From NCBI RefSeq assembly GCF_003945595.2, contig NW_024104617.1, positions 136,095 through 200,094 of the forward strand: a DNA stretch of 64,000 bases, given 5' to 3'. This DNA is from Pipra filicauda (taxonomy: Eukaryota > Chordata > Aves > Passeriformes > Pipridae). Of this stretch, positions 24,611-35,975 are shown one piece after another. The number at the start of each line of letters is the position of its first letter. Within the stretch, counting starts at the first letter, position 1. Position numbers and translations under genes: made by a program. The notes beneath the pieces were generated by a model that was given only the letters and a program-made list of their open reading frames with translations, did no database searches and was not told the DNA's origin.

Positions 24611-27600
24611 CAAGCCCCTTCTAGAGAGCTTTTTGTTTTAATTTTTATCTTATTATAGTAATTCTGCATACCCCAAAACTTTAAAATGTCTGTGGGTGAA
24701 TAAAGACCTTTCAGCTGATGGTTCCACTCAACTGTAATCTTCCATTTTCTCCTTATGTTGGGTCTTTAGTTCTCATGTGACAGAGAAAATGTTCAAATAG
24801 GACTCTTCACAGAACAGAAACATAAGAATTAAAACCTTCAAGGCACATTAGCTTAACCTCCAAAATTAAAATGCAAGCTAACAACTGTAAGTCATTTCAC
24901 TCACTTTCATTAATCTAAACCAAAATAATCTTGTTTTGTATTCCAGTAATGTGGAATGGTACATACTAGGACTAAGATGGTAGTTCTCTGAAATATCAAC
25001 CTACCTATGGGGTATTGCTGAAAAATTGCTAAGATCAACAGCTAAACTTATTTCAAAATCCAGGTATCCTGTTCATTGAAGAGAGCACTGCAGAGCACAT
25101 ACTGTGATATCAAAATGCATGTTTTTTCTTACAAGTGTTCCATTCAAGTCACAATTATGGTGAGACTTTAGAATGAAGGATATAGAGATTTCATCATTTT
25201 GTTTTCTAGCATCAAGTGAACTTCTCTGTTCCCATCATCTTTCCTTCTGTACTTACATTTACATGATTCCCTCCAAGCCATTAAAAACCCACAAAAATAC
25301 GAAATATTGGCAAGTCCAGACACAAACTTATCAGTTTTGTCTTCTGTATATGTCATACATGTTATTCTGTAGGACATAACATTTTATTGACACAATTTAA
25401 GGTTTATTTGTTAAACAATTCATACATGCTAGTAGAGTCCAGTGATTCACATCATGCAAAAGCTCAAAGTCTTAAGCAACATGTGCAATAAAAGCAAACA
25501 GATGTTTGCAGTCTAAGCGCTGCATTAACGGTGGTGGCATGGCAACATATCAAAGGCAAAATGCAACATAGCCAGAATTGCCCACTGGAGTGTTAAGCAC
25601 AGCTACATAACTTCGGACTCACAACCAATAGGATATCCCAAATCACCGTGGGTACACTGCCATACTTAATGTAAGAATTCCTAATTAACTGCTAATGCAT
25701 AAACTCCTCAGCTAAAATGGTGTGGAATTTCTCTTGAAGGAGATAACTAATGAATGGTATCATAAAATAATGGCTCATTTCAGAGAATTAACATAGCAGG
25801 AATATTAACACTGTTTCATACATAGTGAAATTAAATGTGCCTCAAAAATCCACCTCAGGAGGCCTCATCTGCGGTTTTATATGGAATTTTCCAGGCTAGG
25901 CATCTACAAAACAGAAGCATTAGAAACTCAGCAGCAGGAGCATATGCATCACTGGAGGAGCATGGCAGACAAGTCATAACACTTCCAAACTGATACCCTG
26001 AGCACTCTGAAATACAGTGTGTGTTACCAACAAGAGTGTTCTCAGCCTACTGGAATGACAGGAACTATGCACGAGGTTCAAAAACGGCATTTTGCTCATA
26101 CCACTGAATGTGAACATCATAAAATGCCAAATGAAGCTAATCTTAGTATATCTAATGATATCTAACAAAAGCAACTGCTTTTTTTAAATGCCATCTCCCT
26201 AAATCTAACATCCAGGGGATCAATAGAAAAATCATCATTGAGTGAAACTACCGAAGACAAGAGGAAGTGCAATTTAACATTCGACCCTCAAAGGAGCTTT
26301 ACAAAAACCTGTAAATGGAGGATCTCAGTTTTTTGAAGAAAACTCTGTGAATATTAACTGATTTACCTAAAAGCAAATACCAGTTGTTCAAGCCTCTGTG
26401 CACACAACTACAATGAGAATAGCAACTTTTTACCAAAAACCAAACCAAACCAAAAAAAAAACAGCAGAGGTTTTAGGTGCATATGAAAGGGAACATGTGT
26501 TACAATCTCAGATATAGATACATTAGGAATGTACATTAGCTTATGTACAGACTTAGCCTCAAGTATGTTCCTAAATATCTTGCTGAACATATAGTACATT
26601 TAACATGTAAAAATACTAAAACATGGAACCACACAAAATTTGCCAAGAAATGTTTATGCATCCTCTTAATTGCTACACCATCGGAAGCTAGATTTAATGG
26701 TAATATTTTTAATGAAAGGGAAAAAAAACCATCAAAACAGCAGGCAAATACATTCTAAGCAGCTGGTATATTCAGACCCTAACACATGTTGCATATTTTC
26801 AATACCTTCCCCATATGAGTCTCAAAGTGGTGTGTATTCCAAAACCCGAAACCTGATAAATAATTTTGAAACAGAACAAGGAATTAACACAGGAACAAAC
26901 AGATTCAAAGGATAAGCTTTCATAAATAAGACTATTTTCAAGATAACACAGGACTAGAGAATTTGGGGAGGCTTTATTTTCACACCAGCAGTTTTCTGAA
27001 CTTTTTGGACTAAATAAACACACAGGAAGACAGGATAAAAAACGCAGATTCACATCTTCATCACAGACTTTTCATACTTTTACATTTCTCAACCCTTTTT
27101 AATTAAAATACTTGCATTTTTCATGTCCTAAACAATTACATTACACAATAGTGAACAAATATACAGATGTCACAGACTTCTTTTTCTAATCCAAAGCACA
27201 GTTTAATGTCCTCTCATCTGAGAAAGCATCTTCAGCTTCACACAGTCCAGCTTTTTGCCTCCTTCATTTTCATGGCTCTTAAGCCCATATGCTCACACGA
27301 GCTGTAATGCAATGCTAAGTTAGAGGTTTCTCGTGGGGAACACATCATCTCATTTTTAGATTGTGGTTGCAGACTGCAATCATCATAACCATACCCTCAA
27401 AGATGGTGGCACAGCAGAGCCAAGTGAGGCACAGTGGTATGAGGACAGCTGCAGGACTAGAAAGCCTAGCTCAGATTTGGAATTATATTTTTAACTTTAA
27501 ACTCCAAATACATCTACCCAAGGCTGAAAGAAGAGGGGCGAGGTTAAAAACAATTAGGCAACAAACACTTTTTGTGGAGCATATGATCTCTGGATACCAG

Positions 27601-30366
27601 CATTAGGCAGATGAACTGGGCAGGCAGATAAAAGTGCCCTTCCTTTAATTCCTTATCATTCATCTTCAAAGCAAGGATTTAACCTCATGCAATACAGTGA
27701 ATGCTACAGAAGAATTGATCTTGCCTTGCTCTCTGGATACCCATCTCCATTTTGAGTTATTCTTAGAGCTCTTGCTTAGAGTTCTTCAACTGCAGATGGC
27801 AATTTTCAATCAGGCATGTGCTTCAGGGGAAATAAGGAATTTACTAAGGTCACTTAAGGGCAATGAAATCACACATGCCATATAAAATGCTTACGCTACA
27901 AAATGATAGCATAATGGAATGGTAAAGCCTTTAACAAAATCGTAAAGGGAGCATGCAACTAGTACAGCATGTTCTTTTATTATTCCAAGCTCTCCAGTTA
28001 TGACTTTGAAAGGCTAGGCTTTTTTTTTTTTAAATTTTATTGAATAAGTGTAAAGATACCAGAAAAAAACATGACGTGCCCAACTGCCTCCTGCCAATGT
28101 GTAAGAGCACTCAGCTTCAAATTATATGCAAATCACAAAATGAAAGTAAATATGAAACAATGGATGTAAGTCAAGCAAACATAAAAAATAAGTGCCCTAA
28201 CTTTGCTTTAAGGATGAGCAGATTACTAAATGTGGAAAAACATTGAAGACATTTAGCATGTTCTTCCATTTCTAAGGAAAAATTTTATGATACTGTATGC
28301 TAAATACAAGAAGAACTTCCTAGTTTAAAAGCGACAAATGAACAACAGTTCTCATGAATTAACCCATCAGTAATAGAACATGGAGGCAAAAGAGAATTTT
28401 AGTTCAAGTTATCAATACTACCTAGTTCAAGTATTTCTATTTCCCTTCAGTTTTGTCTCAGTTACACAACTAAACCTGGCACCATAGGTGCGTGCATGGG
28501 CTTGCTGTGGCTCAATGCCTTTGCCTGGGTTCAATATGCTCATCTTCAAAATATACAGTCCAACACAATACCATTACTGCACCCTGAACACAGCTCTGTC
28601 ATTAAAACTGATAGAAAAGAATCCTTGAATTAATGAAAAAATAATCTTTAAACGGGGTCAGAGTGAATGTTAATTCTTTCTTTAATAAGTGAATAAAGCA
28701 CATCACCTATTAACACAGGTTAGAGACCCATGCCTAGGGTAGGAGGCTGGTTTGCATGAGCTCAGGCCAGAGAAGGGCCATCCAGTCATAGCTACTGGAT
28801 TTTCTTGTGATTTTAGATACAGCACAAGGTCTATCCCATACTTTAAATGGCCTTGTCTACTTTGCAATTCTTTTCTTACTGTAAAGAAAGATAAATCTTT
28901 CCTGGAATATATCCCCCAGCCACCAGTTCCAGTCTGAAAAGAATTTGCTTTTTGTGCATCCAGGTGAACAAAAACTCATGCAATACCATAGAGACAGCAT
29001 CAAGCTGAGGTAAAACCCCAGGGCAGACACTGGTTTTAGACAGATCCCACTGTGATGCTGCAGGCTCTGCAGCCACACCATTACTCATGTGTTGTGGGTG
29101 GCAGAGGAGGGCGCAAGGCATGTACTGTGGCAGAAAGGGATGAGAGCCAACACCACCCTTGTCTCCCTGGAAGAGTCACAACCACAAAGCTCATCTAGGG
29201 ACAGGCAGGCTGCAGCCAGGACCAGCCCTGCACTAGCCTGGCCACACATATTGCTGCTCAGATCCTGGGACACAGTAAGATCACATCAGAATATACTGCA
29301 CAGGCTTTGAACCAGGTTTCTACCTTGCTTTGCACTGGGAAATCAGAAGACCACTAATAATTGTAACAGAGCTAGACAAACTAATGGGGGCAACTGAGAG
29401 ACTTGAAAAAAGGTGATTTAACAGCATGTTTCCCTGGAGCCTTCTCTTGCCCTTTAAATTCACACTTTGATTAGTAACACCGTTTCTCTGTGCTCCTTTT
29501 TAATTCTGAATAATAAAGGTTATCCACAAAAGCACCAGGATGAGAAGCAGGACAAGTAAGATTTACAGTTCTGGTCCACCAGCTCTGCTTTCTTTGCCAT
29601 GGTGACTTCCAGCAAGACCAAAGGTGCTTCATGACAATGAACCCATTAGCTTCAGTCCTGAAGCAGTGTTTAGGAAATTGCTCCTGCTTTGTGATGTTGA
29701 TGGCCCTTAAAAATCTCTACTGAAACTACTAGAGCTGTTCTGTGTCATTCCCATTAATATCTCACTAACATTCAAAGTCAGCAGTTTAGAAAAATCTTAC
29801 ATAGAAATAAATGAGAATCTGTATGAACACAAGTGAATTTTAATTCTGACAGTTCCCTATTCTGAATTAATTTTAACCAGGTAATACTAAATTACTAATT
29901 TCAGGTAGACATTCATTCCTTAAAATTGGAACTATTTAGAAGGAATAGGGTTTTTAAATAATAATCATCTTCGTTGTAAGCTTCTACACCCTTAGGCATA
30001 GGAATGCATTTTACTTTCCCACTCTGACTGCTAGGAAAGATGTGGCTTTATCTCCCATAACTAGTGTATTCATATGCCTGTGTACACATAACTACGAATA
30101 GCCATGAAAATAAGTGAAAAGCAATTTTATGTCTCTCTTCCTAAGATTAGGGAAAAAAATCATTCTGAAAATGCACTCCACCTGTTTCTGACTAGTTCTC
30201 TGCACACTTTTTTTCTTAGAAGGTATTTGGAGAGATCAACTGAAAATATTTTTCCATTCCTATGTTTGATATCAAAACTGCATAAAACTTGAATAAACTT
30301 CCACAATGAGCATACTGCTACTTAACAGTAACTATCCTGAAGGACTGCACAGCAATATTCTTGCAA
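24611..30366. other. AT-rich unique DNA, no gene seen
   Basis: Openings are all under 85 codons and unrecognised. A poly-T tract lies at about 28019-28033 and an A/C tract at about 26438-26462. A GC-richer patch at about 29040-29300 has overlapping openings on both strands without domain signal. If the CpG island at 31.2 kb drives a minus-strand gene, this stretch would be intron. Confidence 0.5.
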
Positions 30367-30600
30367 CTAGAAACCTGTTCGAAATAGGTTTTCAACTTTA
30401 TTTTTCATTACGTCTTGACTAAAATCTTCAGGGAACAATTTCTTGATCTTTGTGAGGATTTTCCCCGCAGCCTGTTTTAAAGGTATCATACTATGCAAAT
30501 ACTTCCTAAGAAACACATATCCTTGCTTTGAACTAGGATAATCCCTATTGTAGTAGAACACGTTTTGCTTACATTTCCTGGAACAGTACCTGAAGTTTAT
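30367..30600 (-). CDS. Unidentified lysine-rich open frame, possible exon
   Basis: The minus strand is open for about 77 codons from near 30600 to a TAG at 30367. The first AUG-like start would be a GTG, so this is not a stand-alone bird gene; it would have to be an exon or chance. It contains RYCSRKCKQNVFYY, then YVFLRKYLHSMIPLKQAAGK, then KIKKLFPEDFSQDVMKNKVE, with a pattern of charged and hydrophobic residues suggesting an amphipathic helix. A weak acceptor-like CAG lies just before RYC (about 30590) and a weak donor-like site (ACAG/GTTTCT) just before the stop. The phase does not join directly to the four-codon exon candidate at 31167-31178. It lies about 570 bases downstream of that candidate on the same strand. 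I recognise no family. A chance opening in AT-rich DNA is the main alternative. Confidence 0.2.
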   Translation of the reverse strand: MNFRYCSRKCKQNVFYYNRDYPSSKQGYVFLRKYLHSMIPLKQAAGKILTKIKKLFPEDFSQDVMKNKVENLFRTGF

Positions 30601-30999
30601 TTTTTAACTCGGTGCAAAATCTTTATTACTGTAGGAACTCCCCGTATTCCAACAAACACATTCCAGCTATGCTGACTAGCAGCATTCATACACATGCAAA
30701 TAAAGTACTCCAAAACACTGGGAATGCTAAAGGAGTGCACCTTTTACAAAACATACATTTTAAGATTAAGAAAAAAATAACCACAAAAGTCGAGGACTTC
30801 TTTTCCCAGACACACTAGGATGATAACACCATGGATTTGCAGAGGTTTAGCCAGCTAACCAAAGCATCTCAGTCTTATTTCCAGTCTCAGCTCACATCTG
30901 TGTTCCATCAGAGAAAAGAAAGTTTGATAATCTCTACTGTAAAACGAAGGTACTTCCGACTTAGAAGCACATCGAATGTCAGATAAGTTATAGGAGTTG
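30601..30999. other. Spacer between open frame and CpG island
   Basis: AT-rich sequence without a recognised feature. If the minus-strand promoter model is right, this is the start of intron 1. A 154-codon minus frame (30855-31319) reads through part of it and the island, but it crosses the candidate splice donor and shows no domain. Confidence 0.45.
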
Positions 31000-31375
31000 C
31001 TCCCGCAGATGCTGCGGTACGGGAGCCTCCCGCTTTGCTCCGCAACCCCCATGGAGCGCACAAGCCATTTTAGGGGGGAACAACTGTTGGAAGAGCAAGT
31101 CTCTTTCCGAGCCTCCCCGCACCCTGACTCCGTCACCCTCCGGTTGCGAGGATCGGCCTGACATACCTGCTTCTCCATTTTTCCCCCTGACAGGTTTCTC
31201 TTCTCTTTTCCCGAAGCCGAGGAAGAGGGGGGACAGTCCTTCCCTGGCGGGCGCAACGCTGCGGTGCCGCCGCCGGGGGCTGCGGTCGGTCCGGTCCTGC
31301 CCCCGCCCGCCCTCCCCACCCGCCGCGCTGTGGGCTCGCCCTCGCCCCTCTCGCGGACAGCCCTGCCCAGCTCCT
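31000..31375. promoter_or_regulatory. CpG island, probable gene promoter
   Basis: This is the only dense CpG cluster in the window: 21 CpG were counted by eye between 31211 and 31355, with about a dozen more between 31000 and 31200, against AT-rich, CpG-poor flanks. GC-box-like sequence (ccccgcccgccc, about 31300-31312) lies inside. In birds such islands usually mark transcription start sites. Minus-strand signals (TATA box at 31394-31401, ATG in strong context at 31178, splice donor at 31166) favour a gene running toward lower coordinates. A good acceptor-like tract (ttccccctgacag, 31181-31193) and a donor-like AG/GTAAAC (31401-31408) on the plus strand leave a plus or bidirectional transcript possible. 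Confidence 0.75.
31167..31178 (-). CDS. Candidate first coding exon, four codons (MEKQ)
   Basis: Reading on the minus strand, the first ATG after the TATA box lies in the context AAAAATGG (A at -3, G at +4, a strong start). It is followed by GAG AAG CAG and then GTATGT, a good splice donor at 31166-31161. The exon would begin near 31365-31370, have about 190 bases of GC-rich 5' UTR, and end at a codon boundary (phase 0). If the donor is not used, the frame stays open to 30855 with no domain. The start of a gene is plausible, but four residues cannot identify it, and I found no matching second exon. Seen: the motifs and spacing. Inferred: that they are used. Confidence 0.35.
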
Positions 31376-31393
31376 TTAGGTGGAACAGGTTTC

Positions 31394-31401
31394 CTTATAT
31401 A
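31394..31401 (-). promoter_or_regulatory. TATA box
   Basis: TATATAAG on the minus strand, just upstream of the CpG island, matches the TATA consensus. It would place the transcription start about 25-30 bases downstream, near 31365-31370, which is the edge of the GC-rich block. In an AT-rich flank such a match can arise by chance; its position against the island is what makes it credible. Confidence 0.45.
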
Positions 31402-31419
31402 GGTAAACACAAATTGCAT

Positions 31420-34400
31420 TCCTGGTGAAAGAGGCTAACTGGCAGTAAGCTTAACTTAGTTAACTCCACAGATACCAAATGGGTCCGAGTGCCTGAAGTT
31501 TGAGAGCACAGCGCTGTGAAGGGTCTTCAGAAGGGAGAACAGTTTCCTTAGAGCAGTTTAGCACTTGTGAAGCTATTCCATTACTTAAAGCTATAACTTT
31601 ATTTATAACTATAAATACTGAGTACTATGTTAGCGTTACATTAAATACTTGACACTTTTACAGAACACTCATTTTACAGACTACATTTTACCCCAAGAAC
31701 AGTGGATGTGACAAAGGTATGAGCATGTACTACAAGCTGACAAAGGTACATACCTTACATACACATTCTGATAGCATTAAAATAATTCCAACCCTATCAG
31801 AGTTTTCATATAGAGACTACCATATATCAAGTGTTACATGAAAAGGTTAGAAAATGAGGATTGTTTTACTGATAACAATGGAAAGATGCAGTGTAGGAAG
31901 AGCTTATTTTACTCTTTTCCAGTTCCTTTTTTATACAATGTAAGAAGTAAGCTTTTGGTGACAGATCTGTCTTTGTCAGAGATGTATGATTGCAACGTAA
32001 TAACAGACACACCCATACCTGAACAGAGAAATAGAGTGATAGAGGAAGTACCTTGAACAAACATATATTGCTCTCTGTAGATCACTGACATATGTATTTT
32101 GTATATTTTTTTAATCATCTTGCCTACTCATTAACCTTTTTCTGCAAACACAACTTGTGCATCTCAAAGAACTTCAGCAGCTAATTCATTAATTACAGAG
32201 AAAATAATGTAATAGGTGTCACTTTGTTATATTCAGACAAGACTCATCTGTTAATTATGGCCCTTCTACAAGCTGAAACACTGTTGATATGCAGGGGGTA
32301 TTAGACAGCAAAAAGCATGAGGAAAGAAAAAAAAAGAAGCAATAAAACAAATTATGGAGGAAACAAAAAAAAATTAGTAAAAATGAGAAAAGTTCAACAG
32401 TTTGATGAAATTATGAGAGGCTGATGTTTAAAAAAAATACACTGAGCTCTAAAATATACAATTTTTTTTTCATTCTGTCTCCCAGATATATTGTCTATAA
32501 CTCAAAATAGACAAGAGACACAAATTTGGCTTCCTGGTGACCTATGGAGTATTAGAACTAACAGTGTACCACCCAAAAGCTGGGAATTATCATTATCCAG
32601 TGGACTACAGTATTTCTTATCCCCATCTAATATATGACTTGAAGATCATCAAATAATATACTGCACAGCAAAGCTGGTCCTAATGACCATTCCTTATGGT
32701 TTCAATATTTCTTTACTTATAATTTTCCTTTTCCCTTGAGGCATAAACATTCAACCTCATGATACTGAGGGAGCTTGGCTTAGAAGTTGAGAAAAATGAA
32801 AAACAATACCAATAAAAGTTGTAAGACACTCAATAAATACATGTAAAATAGTCTCTCTGTACAGTATATAGGGAATCAGGAATATGCGGCCAGGGGCTTG
32901 GTGTAATGATCTTCATGGGACTCTTTTGGGACACATAACTCACTTGTGGCTTCACTGCATAAGAAGAGGATCTTGGCCTTGCCATGTTTGTGGTTCCATG
33001 ACAAAGCATTTGCACTGAACTACATAGCCATGTATTATCCTTACCACTAGTGAGCTCATGACCAGTTCCTGAATGAGCACCAGTTTTTTCACATGAATTA
33101 AGCTAATTAAAATTCATCAGATTCCCGAAACTGTAACAAAAAAGGAATTTTAAAAGGGCTATTAGGCTAAAATAGATGTTACTGCAAGTATGGCTAACAC
33201 TCTGTCCTTAGGCTAGCACTTTTTCTGTTAGCCAGCCCAGATCCCACGATAAACATCACATTCATTTATCTAAAACCACTCCCTCAATTAAGGATTTTCC
33301 TACCCTTTCTTCAATGCTCGTACATATGCTTTACTTACCCTAGTTTCAAGTTGAAAACTCAACTAGCTGTGATATTCTACACCTGACATACCCTGTTTAC
33401 ATCCATTCTTTGCCCAAACATCATATTGTGAATCAGTCACGGGATTTAGCCTCTTATATCCAGACATGAAATCTCATGCTTTAGTTGCTGGCCCCCAAGC
33501 TGTGATTTCATTAGATTGCTGGCACAAACACAAAAAGTGTCCGAGTCCTGTGTGCTACTTTTGTAAGAGATAAGCTCTTTACTTAAAAACACTTGTAATA
33601 AAATAATAACTTGCTCCTCAGACATAAATCAGAATAAAATTTATCTGTATTTTCACTGCATGTCTTTGCTAAAGCATCAGCAGCAGTTCATCATCATAAC
33701 AGACACCATAGATCTTTTTTTTCCAAGTTCTTTATTTTTTAAGAAAACTCTATATAATCCTCAAGCAATCCAGTTAATTCTTGAAGCTGAGAGTAGCTGA
33801 GACTTATGACTCTCTTTTACCTTTCCATCACACACAAGTATCTGCAAGTAATGCCAAGATAGCACTAATTACCCTGTAACCACTCTCTCCTTTTCTCTAG
33901 GAAGAGGTCTAGTAGATTGGATCTTGTATTCAGCATCAGAGTGTATAGGAAAAGCTCTGAGCAGACCTCTAAAATATGTTGGTTTTAAAGTTGGGAATTA
34001 AACAATTCACTAGGAATGAATGCAATTTATGATGTTGTTTTCTTTGCTACAGTGCTTCGAGTTGTCACAGCAAAAGCTCAGCATTAAATAGATACTCTTA
34101 TTCAGTGTGTCACTAACTTGTTTCCTGGGCACAATTCATAGAAATGGTTTACTGAGGTTAGTTTAGCCCCTGCTGTTTAGATAGCAACTATTCGTAAGCC
34201 AAATGACCTTTGTCCACTGAGCCAAGAACCATGGTCCCAGGTAGAACCTTGGTGATAGATCAATGGACTACCGGCTTTCTCTTTGTTTCCACTTGCATGC
34301 CTTTCTAGCCATACTTGCTTCATCTCAAAAGGTGGTTTATAAGAAATATTTTCTCTTATGAAAAGACTGATGGATTTTCCTTCTCCTGTTTCTGCCCATT

Positions 34401-35468
34401 TTTTAAGTGCACAGTCCTGTCACTCTTTTTGTTGCTGTACCAGAAATGGAAACCTAGTGTAAATTTCCATGGTTAATTTTGATTGAATGGAATAGGTATG
34501 AGCAGTACACCAAGAAATGTATTTTCCATACATACATTTCCATAATATATATTTCCTATATATAAAACAAATAACGTTAGTTTCTAATCCTGCCATGAGT
34601 CTCTAAATATCTGCCTTGAATTTTTTCCCTATTAAAAGCTCAGGGAGGAACACAGCAGATTCAGTCTCTTTTCACTGAATTCTTACTCAATAACAAGGTT
34701 TGCTTCTGAAGTTCTTTGTAGGCTGAAATTGTCCACACTTGAGTGACTAAATAAATTGGCTCAATTTAGCCAGGTAAGTATAAAGCAACAGAAATCTCTC
34801 AAGTTTCATTGCACAGCACATTTTCCAGAATTAAGCTGTTAATGCATTCTCGAAGTTCTAATTTCTTCCATGCAATGGCAACACTTCCTTTCACTTTGAT
34901 ATGGGCAAGATTTCATACCCCATCTTGATATCTGCATCTTTACATCTTCAGTTTCCCTCAGAGATGTGCATCACCGACGTCCCACAATGTATGTTCTGTT
35001 TTGTGGGGTGCAACAAGATCATTCATTCAATAGTTTATTGTTTGCTCTCAGCTACATTACCCAGTCCTCAAGTCATGTAACGTGCTCAGCTAGAATGGCA
35101 GAAGTGAGTACCTGTCAAATAAGGTAGATTCAGTTCTAGCAGCCTTTGTTTCATTTACTAATCTATTCAAGGATATGCAATGTCATAGTGCATCTCTATT
35201 TCCACGTCAAAAGATCTGTTAGCTTAGAAACCTAAACCCCTAAATATTACTGTGTCCAAGTCCACAGGTGTTATTTCTTAACTGTCATTAAAATAATTTA
35301 TACACACAGAATACTAATATTGCATTGAAAGATATTGTGGCAGTCTGCACAGATACACAGTAGCACTCAGACTTTCAGTTTAACACCTAAAAAAATTATG
35401 AAAAAAATGCCCTGGTGCTGAGTACAGCTTTTTCTGAGCAAGCTGGCTGCTGGAGAAACCTATTTGAG
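31420..35468. other. AT-rich unique DNA, no gene seen
   Basis: No opening above 75 codons and no recognisable domain, RNA gene or repeat family. Local AT repeats occur at about 34540-34565. Under the minus-strand model this is upstream flank of the CpG-island gene. Confidence 0.55.
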
Positions 35469-35975
35469 TGGGTCTGACTGGGATGGATTTAACTTTCTTC
35501 AGAGCAGACAGTATAGTGATGAGTTTTGGCTTTGTGGCTAAAACTGTGTTGATAACATAGTTTTGTTAGGCTGTTACTGAACACTGCTTGCACTACCTCA
35601 ATGTGCAAGGTTGACTTTTTTTCCCACTGTGCCCCACTCCAGTGAGTATGCTGGGAGTGGGCAAGAAAATGGGAGTGGACACTGCCAGTAAGTGCAGCTG
35701 ACCCAAACTGACTAAAGGGCTATTTCATACCACGTAATAAAAATTTGCATTAAAACCAAAGATAGAGTAAGAAGAAGGGATGTGGCTTCCGAGGTAACCA
35801 TTGCTTGGAGATTGGCTGGGCATTGGTTGTCTTGGAGAGTGGTGACTGTGTTACTTTTCTGTGCTTCCCACTACACTTATCTATTAAACAGTTTTTATCT
35901 TAACCCATGAGTTTTCTCACTTTTTTTCTTCCTTTTTTTCCTGCCCTGTCTCTGGGGTGGGGGTGTGAAACTGTC
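35469..35975 (+). mobile_element. Solo LTR, avian ERVL-type, plus orientation
   Basis: It starts 'tgggtctgactgggatggat' and follows the order of the common bird LTR: 'gtgttgataacatag', 'actgaacactgcttgcac', 'ctgacccaaactgactaaag', 'aggtaaccattgcttggag', then a polyadenylation-like ATTAAA (35883-35888) followed by 'cttaacccatgagttttctc'. The right end is eroded: after the pyrimidine-rich segment the usual GC-rich terminus is not clear, so the boundary near 35975 is approximate. It is the same family as the minus-oriented LTR at 13177-13768. No internal retroviral genes adjoin it. Confidence 0.82.

Noticed and set aside
28500..28545. tRNA- or SINE-like A-box and B-box phrases (ggctcaatg, gggttcaat)
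   Set aside because: The two boxes are only about 15 bases apart, too close for a pol III promoter, and no cloverleaf forms.
31167..31178. Naming the gene from the MEKQ start (for example a meiotic protein that begins similarly)
   Set aside because: Four residues are not evidence of identity, and no second exon supports it.
30855..31319. 154-codon minus-strand frame through the CpG island
   Set aside because: GC-rich, no domain, crosses a good splice donor after four codons following its second ATG, and runs on into AT-rich DNA. A chance opening is more likely.
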